Below are positions 1 through 6,696 of a stretch of 20,626 nucleotides of DNA, one piece after another. The notes under the pieces were generated by a model, which did not search any database, was not told where the DNA came from, and saw only the letters and a program-made list of their open reading frames with translations. A program made the translations under genes and the position numbers. The stretch is from the IMG/VR virus record IMGVR_UViG_3300023242_001194, positions 1-20,626 of that record, one strand, 5' to 3'. This DNA is from a virus. Numbering within the stretch: position 1 is the first letter of the stretch; the number at the start of each line of letters is the position of its first letter.

Positions 1-688
1 TAATTACCCCTTGCCCAATCTCTATAAAATTGCCATTAACACTGCTTACATAAGATAAAATCTCAGCAATAATCAGCGATGTTGCACCTCTAATAGCTAC
101 ATTTTGCCCACTCAATTCGATTCCCTGAAAAAGAGTGCCAGTATCTTCATCTCCTATTTTAAAGGTATGAGTTCTTTCAGCACTAGGAACAAGTGTTACA
201 TCTTCAGATACTACTCCTCCTAGTTTAAAAGTATTTGCATCATCAGTAAGTCCACTCCCTGCGGTCTTAGTTGCTCCCTCAACAATAGGAGGCTGGATAT
301 TCCCCTTATTAATGATTGCTTGACCAGCCGTTTGAAGTTCTTCTATGAAATAGTAACGAGAGAGGTCTATGTTTTGAGAAGCAGTAGCCTTGCTTACTTC
401 TGTCCAGCTTATGTTTTCAGCAGGGGTATTGTTGAGGTTATCGGAAATGAGAGATTTCCAAAACTTATCCTGATAGACCACGATAAAGCCTAATGAATAG
501 CCAATGACATTATTCCAAGTTGGCACCGAGATATTATTATTCAGCTGATCATCTGCTTTGTTGTAAGCACTATTGATGATTTCGGCAATCATAGCTCTTG
601 CATCTGCTGCGCTGATAAGTTCTTCATCATTATCAGGAAACAGAATTGTGAGCAATGCGTTGAGTTCCTGTCTTGTTTTTTCAGCCAT
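1..688 (-). CDS. Tail fibre or baseplate-appendage protein, N-terminal part (runs off left edge)
   Basis: An open frame starts with ATG at 688-686 and stays open to base 1, giving 229 codons without a stop, so the C-terminus lies outside the window. The protein begins MAEKTRQELN. It contains a W/Y-rich module around residues 55-95 (GYSLGFIVVYQDKFWKSL, then a WTEV) that resembles the short sugar-binding or structural repeats of phage tail fibres, where a tyrosine-start module ends in a tryptophan. A beta-rich low-complexity stretch follows. It is the last gene seen in the tail operon, after the spike and small baseplate genes, which is where fibre genes usually sit. The start lies 5 bases after the stop of the LysM-like gene. 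The role in receptor binding or fibre attachment is inferred; the receptor-binding tip is not visible. Confidence 0.65.
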   Translation of the reverse strand, partial: MAEKTRQELNALLTILFPDNDEELISAADARAMIAEIINSAYNKADDQLNNNISVPTWNNVIGYSLGFIVVYQDKFWKSLISDNLNNTPAENISWTEVSKATASQNIDLSRYYFIEELQTAGQAIINKGNIQPPIVEGATKTAGSGLTDDANTFKLGGVVSEDVTLVPSAERTHTFKIGDEDTGTLFQGIELSGQNVAIRGATSLIIAEILSYVSSVNGNFIEIGQGVI

Positions 689-693
689 TTCTT

Positions 694-960
694 TTAATTA
701 AAATCTTTGTTAAATTCTGAATTGAAAGCTCCTTTTGAATCACGTATTTCGCCTGTTGCCACAATGATATTTCGCTCATTGTAATACTTCATCACTTGCT
801 CGTCTGCCTGGCCCTCCCACTCTAAAATATCATAGCTACCAATGATTGAAGTAAGCGATAACCCATTTTGAGCCGCAAGGCTTATCCAAGTTTCAATATT
901 GCCACCTAACTGCAAAGCCACATCTACTATGTTTTGATTATGTCTTACTTCGTATTTCAT
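694..960 (-). CDS. LysM-like small tail/baseplate protein (tail protein X-like)
   Basis: This is an 88-residue protein starting MKYEVRHNQNIVDVALQLGG. The pattern of a short strand, NIVDVA, LGG, a helix with AAQNGLSL, then an ILEW strand resembles one LysM-type fold. That fold is what phage tail protein X (P2 gpX) and the LysM proteins of contractile tails and secretion systems use to bind the spike-hub region. The C-terminal third is polar and not recognisable. The start codon shares a base with the stop of the upstream gene (TAATG at 962-958), suggesting translational coupling. The family assignment is from pattern only. A role in attaching baseplate parts near the spike is inferred from gene order. 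Confidence 0.55.
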   Translation of the reverse strand: MKYEVRHNQNIVDVALQLGGNIETWISLAAQNGLSLTSIIGSYDILEWEGQADEQVMKYYNERNIIVATGEIRDSKGAFNSEFNKDFN

Positions 961-1199
961 TAGCTTACTCCATTATTAATCAGTATAGGTGCAGGGTTTT
1001 GCTGTGTAGTAGCAGAACCTACCACTACCAAAAATCCAGCAGGGATTGTAATAGTCGCATCTTTTATATAGTTATCTATCAGATTAGCCAATCTGCTTGC
1101 AAACTCTTGATGAGCCTCCGCAGAAGTGTTTGTTGTCTGATACAAGTCAGTCAAAAGAGTTTCTATTCCGTTCTGTAAATTCGCTTTATTAAGAGCCAT
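960..1199 (-). CDS. Small baseplate-region protein of unknown function
   Basis: This is a 79-residue protein beginning MALNKANLQNGIETLLTDLY. The first 45 residues form an amphipathic helical region (AEAHQEFASRLANLIDNYIK). A short beta-rich tail follows (ATITIPAGFLVVVGSATTQQ) and ends near Asn-Gly-Val-Ser. The domain logic, helix then a T/G/V-rich strand region, resembles small proteins found between spike and fibre genes of Bacteroidota prophages, but no function is known to me. It starts immediately after the stop of the spike gene (no gap) and overlaps the next gene by one base. That placement suggests it is made with, and probably incorporated near, the spike complex. Confidence 0.6.
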   Translation of the reverse strand: MALNKANLQNGIETLLTDLYQTTNTSAEAHQEFASRLANLIDNYIKDATITIPAGFLVVVGSATTQQNPAPILINNGVS

Positions 1200-1643
1200 C
1201 TATTTGAAAAATTTATTAATTCTTAATTCTATATTTTGAAAATCTAGCACATTGATGGGTGTGCCACTCGGACCTACTCCCGTAGGCACTGTGAGGGTTT
1301 TGATGGCTGTGAGCAAATCAGCTAGTATCGCTTTCAAATCTTCCTCATTAGATTGAAAGCTTACTTTCTTTATTTCGCTCATCATTGCGATGTAATAAGC
1401 ATCTGTATCTTTGATTTTAGCCATCAAAACCTGACTTCCTACTTTTGGGAATAGAACAAAACCTTTGTCTTGCTCATCATCTATTGCCCTTAATCTCACC
1501 TCTGAAAATATCAAATCTTCATTCTCTAAAATCTTCACCTCGCAAAGGACTTTCTCCATATCAACACTCACTACCTCGCCCATCACGGCCGAGCTGTCTT
1601 TTGATAGTGTCTTTTTAAGTGTATCTCTTAGTATATCATCCAT
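1200..1643 (-). CDS. Baseplate spike protein, gpV/gp5 OB-fold type
   Basis: This is a 147-residue protein. Residues about 18-95 (GEVVSVDMEKVLCEVKIL, then FPKVGSQVLMAKI and YYIAMMSEI) have the alternating strand pattern of the OB-fold found at the base of phage spikes (P2 gpV, T4 gp5 N-terminal domain, Mu gp45). After it comes a helix (ILADLLTAIKTL), then a short PTGVGPSGTP loop and a final strand. That tail is often seen in Bacteroidota spike proteins and replaces the long beta-helix tip of P2 gpV. The gene abuts the gp25-like wedge gene upstream and lies just after the hub gene, the usual hub-wedge-spike cluster. It probably sits at the tip of the tail and helps pierce the outer membrane (inferred). 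Confidence 0.75.
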   Translation of the reverse strand: MDDILRDTLKKTLSKDSSAVMGEVVSVDMEKVLCEVKILENEDLIFSEVRLRAIDDEQDKGFVLFPKVGSQVLMAKIKDTDAYYIAMMSEIKKVSFQSNEEDLKAILADLLTAIKTLTVPTGVGPSGTPINVLDFQNIELRINKFFK

Positions 1644-1934
1644 CTATTTATATTCTGCGATGACAGTTATTTTTTCATTAAAATTGATAGCTTGCACACG
1701 TAAGCCATCACGCTCTAACTCTTCCTGAGCATCCTGACGCACAAGGCTTGGATTCTTCTCTTCACTTACAAGCCTTGCTATGTCGGCACCCAATAACGGA
1801 AATTCTCTATAATCTCCCTTAGCAGCCAAAAGGATATGATTGATGTGTTGAGCTGTGCTTTCATCAATACTGAAGTCTCCTTGAGAGAACTCAAGGTCTA
1901 AATCATCACCTAAAATCATATCATATACTTTCAT
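1644..1934 (-). CDS. Baseplate wedge protein, gpW/gp25 family
   Basis: This is a 96-residue protein beginning MKVYDMILGDDLDLEFSQGD. The opening L-x-x-GDDL-F-x-QGDF segment, the central helix with HINHILLAAKGDYREFP-x-x-GADI, and the closing strand (ITVIAEYK) are the typical layout of the small gp25-like wedge family (T4 gp25, P2 gpW, type VI TssE). These proteins nucleate sheath polymerisation at the baseplate. Family size is normal. Its start overlaps the stop of the hub gene by four bases (ATGA), and its stop abuts the spike start, so the three are likely translated together. Confidence 0.85.
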   Translation of the reverse strand: MKVYDMILGDDLDLEFSQGDFSIDESTAQHINHILLAAKGDYREFPLLGADIARLVSEEKNPSLVRQDAQEELERDGLRVQAINFNEKITVIAEYK

Positions 1935-2920
1935 ACTTTTTTGCCTAATTCTATCAGTCTTCTAAATCCACTTGTACCCCAAGTAGTGCGTACACTATCA
2001 ACTATATATACTTGTCCTGCTCGCTCCTCATATCTTTCATCATATAAACTGACAGCAGAAGAGTGGCGAACATAAGGCAATCCAAAAGCGGTTATGTTAC
2101 CTGAATAGCCCTCATATTTCAATCTTCCTAGTTGGCTTTCTGCCCAACTTCTCAGTTTTTTAGTATCAGTTTCATTGTAAGTATGTAGGGTGCGTATTTC
2201 TCCATCTGCATCTCCTACTTCTATTTCTATCTTTTGATTGTTTTTCAAGATAGAGATAGCTTTTACTTTAATTTTGACATCTTCTGCTTTCCGATATTCC
2301 AAACTATCACTCACCACATTTTTTTGAAAGTCAAAATATACTGGCTCATAGTTTTCAAACTCACTATAAGGCAAGCCAACAAAGAGTGTCTGGCTAGCAG
2401 GTTTATAATAAGCAGATAATCCGTAACTGTCCTTGACTTTTTCAAGAATTTCAGCAGGAGTAACTTTATTCAACACAAAGTTGGAGAGTGTTACATCAGG
2501 GATATTCTTAGCAATCTCAACACCTGATAGATACTCACTCAATAATCCCTTTAAGGTGCCTGTAAATACTTTTGATATAGCTTTTTCACGCTTCAACTCA
2601 TAGACAGCATCTTCACAATGCAACTCAAAAGGAATGGTAGGCTTTATCGCTTTGATATAGCCTACAAAGCAAGGTTTGTTATTGCCATCATACCCTAGAT
2701 TTACTTCTATGCTCATCCCTGTTTCAAATCTTTCTCCAAAGCTAAACCGCTCTACATTTTGTCCATTTTCGCCTTTGCTCACTAGCACCCCTTTTGTGGG
2801 AATTTTGATTATACAAGTATCTCCTAATGTTTGCCAAGAAGAGTTGATTTCTACTTCTTTGGCAAAATTTAGCCTGTACTTGTTATCTATCAATATGTTG
2901 CAGGTGAGCAAATAACTCAT
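1931..2920 (-). CDS. Baseplate hub protein, gpD/gp27-like
   Basis: This is a 329-residue protein. The N-terminal 100 residues are beta-rich (MSYLLTCNILIDNKYRLNFA, IKIPTKG, MSIEVNLGYDG, CFVGYIKAI). A central region follows with a helix and the NVTPAEILEKV-like segment (KVTPAEILEKVKDSYGLSAY), and the end is again beta-rich. This is the arrangement of the P2 gpD / T4 gp27 / Mu gp44 hub family, which forms the ring connecting tube and spike. The C-terminal part contains GNITAFGLPYVRHSSAVSL, where the family places the strands that contact the spike. It overlaps both neighbours by four bases (ATGA at each junction). Earlier annotations would call this late control protein D; the structural role is the supported one. 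Confidence 0.8.
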   Translation of the reverse strand: MSYLLTCNILIDNKYRLNFAKEVEINSSWQTLGDTCIIKIPTKGVLVSKGENGQNVERFSFGERFETGMSIEVNLGYDGNNKPCFVGYIKAIKPTIPFELHCEDAVYELKREKAISKVFTGTLKGLLSEYLSGVEIAKNIPDVTLSNFVLNKVTPAEILEKVKDSYGLSAYYKPASQTLFVGLPYSEFENYEPVYFDFQKNVVSDSLEYRKAEDVKIKVKAISILKNNQKIEIEVGDADGEIRTLHTYNETDTKKLRSWAESQLGRLKYEGYSGNITAFGLPYVRHSSAVSLYDERYEERAGQVYIVDSVRTTWGTSGFRRLIELGKKV

Positions 2921-3525
2921 AGTTCTAATTGTATTTCCAAAGGTCTATCACTTACACACTGTATCTCGCAAGGAACTATCGAACTTACTCCTGACAAATC
3001 AGGGAAGCTAATGCCCGTCATCAGAAGATATTGCATGTTAAACAAACTCAAATAAGGGCTTACAACCCTCACACTTTGCTTTTCTTCGAATAAATTTCTT
3101 AATTCTCTGACACGAGTATCAGGAAATTCATTGTCTCTTAGGCTAATTGTAAATCTTTCTTCACTCGTTCCATTGGGGATAAACTCATTATTGGTGAGCA
3201 TCACTTTGATGTTCACTCGGTAATCCTCTACACTGATAACTTCTTTGACACTTCCATTTTGCCCAGCAACAGCAGTACTAATCACATTCAATTGTCCTTG
3301 CACAGTCAAGACAGGAGGAATGGCAAATTCAATATCTCCTAACTGTATTTCTGCCCAAGTAGGCTTGCCAAAATCAGGTGTAAAGAATCCAGCATCAGCC
3401 AAGCCTCGTTCCTTTCTGGTAAGCAAGGAGTAATCTTTTACACCTCCCGAAAGAGCCAAGGGAAAAGGGAGTTTCCATCCTACTTTTCCATACAGTTCAC
3501 GTACATCAAAACTTACTTCTGCCAT
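2917..3525 (-). CDS. DUF6046-like tail/baseplate protein
   Basis: This is a 202-residue protein beginning MAEVSFDVRELYGKVGWKLP. It is predicted mostly beta-structured, with a helix at RVRELRNLFEEKQSVRVVSP and a C-terminal half containing YLSLFNMQYLLMTGISFPD and ending VSDRPLEIQLEL. I recognise the pattern as the DUF6046 family, common in Bacteroidota phages, always between tape measure and hub; biochemical function is not established. By position it could be a tail-tube initiator or hub adaptor, comparable to T4 gp48/gp54, gp53 or Mu DNA circulation-type proteins (inference). The gene starts two bases after the tape measure stop and overlaps the hub start by four bases. Confidence 0.6.
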   Translation of the reverse strand: MAEVSFDVRELYGKVGWKLPFPLALSGGVKDYSLLTRKERGLADAGFFTPDFGKPTWAEIQLGDIEFAIPPVLTVQGQLNVISTAVAGQNGSVKEVISVEDYRVNIKVMLTNNEFIPNGTSEERFTISLRDNEFPDTRVRELRNLFEEKQSVRVVSPYLSLFNMQYLLMTGISFPDLSGVSSIVPCEIQCVSDRPLEIQLEL

Positions 3526-3527
3526 AA

Positions 3528-5528
3528 TTATCTTTGATTAGCACCATTCAAAACACGCATAAACATTTGGGTAATGATGGCTTCTATGTCATCTATTCCT
3601 TCTTTAAGATTAACCGTGCTTATTTCTATTTTTTCATTGAGCTTGCCAATACTAATGTTAATGTTTGTAGGCTTTGACCCTCCTCCTGAAACGCTGTCTA
3701 AGGCTGACTGAGTAGTAGGTGAGCCTTGCCGAGTAGCGGACGAAATATCTGCACCGCCAGTATTGCCATTTGGATTGATGAGTTTGTTTAGCCTCTCTTG
3801 ATTGGCTGTTTTTTTAGCTTCTTCAAGTTGTTTCGCATAAATACCTGTGCCTTTGCTTTTGTCAATGAAGACTCTCTTGTTATCTACCTTTGAAGCTTTA
3901 TCGAGTGTCTTGTCAGCTTCTTTGCTAAGCAATCCTAAGTATTGAAGTACGCTTTTAACTCCTTCCACAAGGTTCATTGCTTGCTTATAGACCCATCCAA
4001 ACATATCACCTATGGCTTTGCCTGCTGTATCTACTATATTTCTGAATCCTTCAAAATTTTGATATGCATAAATTAAACCCGCTGCTAATCCTGCAAGCAA
4101 AGCGATAGCAACTCCGATTGGGTTTGCCGAAAGAGCTGCATTGAATAACCATTGCCCAGCTGTGGCAAGCCCTATACTTGTAAGAAAACCTCCTGCAGTT
4201 ATTGCGGCTGCAATGCCCATTTGACCAATGTAGCGAAGTAAGCCTAATGAGGAAAGAGCTAGACTTGAAACGAACGGCACGAAGCCAGTAACTACAGAAC
4301 TAATCAAACTAGTTACAAATCCCATTGTCGCAGTACTCGCACTGATTATCCATCCTGTCATAGTAGTTAATCCAGTAATTATGAAAGGGAAAAGTGGTAG
4401 CAATTGAGCAAGCGAAAAGGCAACCATTCCTGTGCCTTGAATAAATGGAAGATAAGGAGCAAGCACATTGCCAATAGAAGTGGCATATCCTGTCATGGCT
4501 TTTTTGACCATGTCAATTTTCGCCCCTAATGTGTTTTGCATTAGTGAAGCCTCATTGTCAAGATCGTTTTTCTTGGAGAGTGCAAAGGCTGCTTGGGTTT
4601 GTCTTTGAGTAAGTTTATCGGTATTCTCTGTTAATAGCTTCACTACTTGACTTGCCTCTTGAGAGCCAATGCCAAGCATTTTTAAAGTTTGGTCTATTTG
4701 CGTAGAAGATGCCCCTTTAAGAGAATCAGCAAGTTTTAAAATAACATCATTTGGACTTGTATTGACCAAATTTTCAAACTCTTTGGTAGTCATCCCCACT
4801 ACTTTGGCGAATTTATCAGCATTCGTTCCCGCTAAACCATAGATGGCTTTCAAACCACCAGAGGCAATCTCAGCAGACAACCCAAGCTCTTCCAAAGTAG
4901 CTCCTAGTCCTGTTGCCTGAGCCAAGGTAAGACCAAGAGTGCTTACCCTCTGCGTAAATTCTGCCACATTAGGAGCAGAGTTTGCCCCTTGCTTGCCCAA
5001 ATAATTAATGGCTGAACCAATGCCTTGCAAAGCATCACCAAAGCCTATGCTTGAAAACTCCTTATACTGACCCTTTATTTTGCCTAAGACCATTGCAACA
5101 GCTTCGGCAGAACCTCCAAACTCATCACCAAGTGCAACTGTGGCTTTGTCTATGACCTTTACAAAACCCTCTAAATCTTGTTTTGGCACTCCTAGTTTGC
5201 CACCGACGCTTGCCATATCAAGCAAAGCCTCTGTGGCTGTACGAGTATTAAGGCTATCAATGGTTGTTTTTAAGTTAGCCATCTCAGAAGTAGAAAGTCC
5301 TGTATTTTTCTGGACAATAGCCATTTTATCAGACAAAGAAGCTGTCTTTTCGGTCATACTATCCAAAGCCTGTGTTACATTTCCTACAAGTGTAACGGCT
5401 TCGTTAAACCCTTGTAAACGCCTTTCAAGACTGCCGAATACGCCAGTAGCACTCTTGCTCATCCTTTCAAATTTTTCGAAAGCAGGAGAGAACTTATCTA
5501 CTATTTTTATGACGTATTCTAAATCCAT
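3528..5528 (-). CDS. Tail tape measure protein (TP901 type)
   Basis: This is a 666-residue protein. The N-terminal 280 residues are helical and contain the signature features of the TP901 tape measure family: a repeated pattern around TGLSTSEMANLKTTIDSL, a GKLGV segment, then LGKIKGQYKEFSSIGFGDAL and ATGLGATLEELGLSAE. Residues about 365-490 hold several strongly hydrophobic segments (LPLFPFIITGLTTMTGWII and others), typical of tape measure proteins that can form a channel in the host inner membrane. The C-terminal part is polar with a coiled tendency (ANQERLNKLINP). It sits directly downstream of the frameshifting chaperone gene, the conserved position in tailed phages. The length suggests a rather short tail, using the usual rule that the protein length scales with tail length. 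Confidence 0.93.
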   Translation of the reverse strand: MDLEYVIKIVDKFSPAFEKFERMSKSATGVFGSLERRLQGFNEAVTLVGNVTQALDSMTEKTASLSDKMAIVQKNTGLSTSEMANLKTTIDSLNTRTATEALLDMASVGGKLGVPKQDLEGFVKVIDKATVALGDEFGGSAEAVAMVLGKIKGQYKEFSSIGFGDALQGIGSAINYLGKQGANSAPNVAEFTQRVSTLGLTLAQATGLGATLEELGLSAEIASGGLKAIYGLAGTNADKFAKVVGMTTKEFENLVNTSPNDVILKLADSLKGASSTQIDQTLKMLGIGSQEASQVVKLLTENTDKLTQRQTQAAFALSKKNDLDNEASLMQNTLGAKIDMVKKAMTGYATSIGNVLAPYLPFIQGTGMVAFSLAQLLPLFPFIITGLTTMTGWIISASTATMGFVTSLISSVVTGFVPFVSSLALSSLGLLRYIGQMGIAAAITAGGFLTSIGLATAGQWLFNAALSANPIGVAIALLAGLAAGLIYAYQNFEGFRNIVDTAGKAIGDMFGWVYKQAMNLVEGVKSVLQYLGLLSKEADKTLDKASKVDNKRVFIDKSKGTGIYAKQLEEAKKTANQERLNKLINPNGNTGGADISSATRQGSPTTQSALDSVSGGGSKPTNINISIGKLNEKIEISTVNLKEGIDDIEAIITQMFMRVLNGANQR

Positions 5529-5553
5529 TTATGTGAGCGATTTTACGGTTTAC

Positions 5554-6101
5554 TTATGAACTAGTCTTTTTTGCTTCCTCTTGTCTGACCCAAACAAGGT
5601 TTTGATAAGCCTCTAAAAGTTGGAACTCATCAAGAGATTCTATCACGCCAGGAGGCCATCGGTAATAGTACATGAGCTGTGCTTCTATCTTTCTGATAAA
5701 CCAAGTATCAGATTTGATAGAAGCACTTTTTAGTTTTTTTCTATTGTAGCGATTTTGGTTGTGGTAAACTCATCAGCAAGAGGCAATAAAGCAATCATTA
5801 TCTCCTCATCTGCAAGCACAGCTTCTACACCATTCACAATACAATTTTTGATGATAATCTCACCATAGGCTACTGTATCACGAGACTTCACCAACTCTTT
5901 TTGAGCCAGTCGTAAAATGGAAAGTGAAGGCTGTTTGAAGTAGAAATACTGAGATTCTTCTTCATTATCCTTGTCTTGAACTTTCACTTTGGTGAGCTTT
6001 CCGTGCTTCTTTTCAAGTTCTTTGACTTGTGATTCGCTAGGATTGGTGTTGCTTTTAATATCAACACTTTCAATTTTTTCGATTTCGGTTTCTTTGTTCA
6101 T
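5554..6101 (-). CDS. Tail assembly chaperone, -1 frameshift fusion (GT-like)
   Basis: If ribosomes slip by -1 on A AAA AAC at 5739-5733, translation continues from CTA at 5733 for 59 codons to TAA at 5556-5554, giving a fusion of 182 residues. The extension has no ATG near its beginning, so gene callers miss it and it cannot easily be a separate gene. It is clearly protein-like: a helix with WFIRKIEAQLM, then YYYRWPPGVIESL and EFQLLEAYQNLVW. The pattern of aromatic-W-P followed by a leucine-rich helix is typical of the T extension in gpGT-type chaperones, which binds the tape measure protein (family knowledge). The fusion ends 25 bases before the tape measure start. Frameshifting itself has not been measured; the sequence case is strong. 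Confidence 0.85.
5679..5726 (-). promoter_or_regulatory. Frameshift-stimulating stem-loop
   Basis: Starting 6 bases after the slippery heptamer, GTGCTTCTATC (5726-5716) pairs perfectly with GATAGAAGCAC (5689-5679), an 11-bp lower stem. Above an AAA/AA internal loop, TCTGATA (5712-5706) pairs perfectly with TATCAGA (5698-5692), a 7-bp upper stem closed by a 7-base loop (CTTGGTT). The spacing fits the 5-9 bases typical of -1 stimulators. There is no T-run after it, so it is not a terminator. Confidence 0.88.
5730..6101 (-). CDS. Tail assembly chaperone, zero-frame product (G-like)
   Basis: This is a 123-residue protein ending in LysAsn just before TAA at 5732-5730. The first 45 residues are charged and probably disordered (many E/K). 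Residues 45-120 form the recognisable part: a strand with SQYFYFKQPSLSILRLA, helices with ELVKSRDTVAYGEIIIKNC and GVEAVLADEEIMIALLPLADE. This is like small Bacteroidota tail chaperones that precede the tape measure gene. Such proteins coat the tape measure protein and recruit tube subunits (lambda gpG). The gene lies between the tail tube and tape measure genes, as expected. The stop codon is embedded in a frameshift signal, so this is the more abundant short product of two. Confidence 0.8.
   Translation of the reverse strand: MNKETEIEKIESVDIKSNTNPSESQVKELEKKHGKLTKVKVQDKDNEEESQYFYFKQPSLSILRLAQKELVKSRDTVAYGEIIIKNCIVNGVEAVLADEEIMIALLPLADEFTTTKIATIEKN
5733..5739 (-). promoter_or_regulatory. Slippery heptamer A AAA AAC for -1 frameshifting
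   Basis: On the minus strand the zero-frame codons are ATA GAA AAA AAC TAA. The last A of GAA plus AAA AAC forms the canonical X XXY YYZ heptamer in correct phase, placed right before the zero-frame stop. After slippage both tRNAs can re-pair with AAA. Confidence 0.9.
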
Positions 6102-6113
6102 TTTGGGTTTTTA

Positions 6114-6266
6114 TTAAATATTATCATTCATTGAGTCTATGACTTCTTCTATAAACCACCAGATTGCAGCAATTAAGAGTATCAAGCCGTGGAAGAACAT
6201 ATATACCAATACACAGCAGATTCCTATGTCAAAAAGTACATCAAGGACATCTAATAAATCTACCAT
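6114..6266 (-). CDS. 50-residue membrane protein between tube and chaperone genes
   Basis: An unannotated small frame runs from ATG at 6266-6264 to TAA at 6116-6114. The protein has a polar start (MVDLLDVLFD), a strongly hydrophobic middle (IGICCVLVYMFFHGLILLIA, continuing AIWWFI), and an acidic end (EEVIDSMNDNI). This predicts one long or two short membrane segments. It starts 10 bases after the tail tube stop and ends 12 bases before the chaperone start, so it fills the only gap in this part of the operon. The family is unknown to me. It may be a small lysis or exclusion peptide, or a tail-module accessory. The evidence is composition, clean start/stop and tight operon spacing. Confidence 0.6.
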   Translation of the reverse strand: MVDLLDVLDVLFDIGICCVLVYMFFHGLILLIAAIWWFIEEVIDSMNDNI

Positions 6267-6276
6267 ATACTTTGAT

Positions 6277-6696
6277 TTAGCCTACATTCAGAAGTACACG
6301 ACCAATATTGAGAGGAAGTGTAATCTCCATCATATCATCATCTTCATTGATTTCTTTTTCGTACTCTGTGAATTCTACATCTTTCAATACATCAGTGATG
6401 ATGAAGCCTGTGTTTTCATCTACATACAGCACCACAATGTCAAAAGGAGCGATGTCCAGAGGGTCATTCCCAGCAGGAAGCGAGCGAACCAAGGCTTCAA
6501 ACTCAGACTGAAGCATTACAACCTCTCCTTCTGTCTCTTTTCTGCCTACCATTTTGGTATAAGGGTCTTTTTGCCCTAAGACATAGACATTTTGCTTTTC
6601 TTGTGAAGCCTTATACTTGATACTTCTAAGGGCCACAGGTCGCCCAAGCATTGATACTTGTACGTCCTTGCCTGAATATTCTCTTGTGTTTGCCAT
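6277..6696 (-). CDS. Tail tube protein
   Basis: This is a 139-residue protein beginning MANTREYSGKDVQVSMLGRP. The predicted beta-rich organisation, with a YSGKDVQVSMLGRPV opening and later strands around FIITDVLKDVEFTEYEKEI and the closing ITLPLNIGRV, resembles contractile-tail tube proteins (T4 gp19 / type VI Hcp fold group, and the DUF-type tubes of Bacteroidota phages). Size is normal. It directly follows the sheath gene, with a TAATG overlap at 6698-6694. Sheath followed by tube is the conserved order in contractile tails. The subunit forms the inner tube through which DNA passes. Identification rests on position plus general pattern rather than a catalytic motif. Confidence 0.8.
   Translation of the reverse strand: MANTREYSGKDVQVSMLGRPVALRSIKYKASQEKQNVYVLGQKDPYTKMVGRKETEGEVVMLQSEFEALVRSLPAGNDPLDIAPFDIVVLYVDENTGFIITDVLKDVEFTEYEKEINEDDDMMEITLPLNIGRVLLNVG

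Noticed and set aside
5080-5559. 159-residue plus-strand ORF opposite the tape measure gene
   Set aside because: It is antisense to a convincing tape measure gene, with low-complexity S/P/A-rich composition typical of shadow frames.
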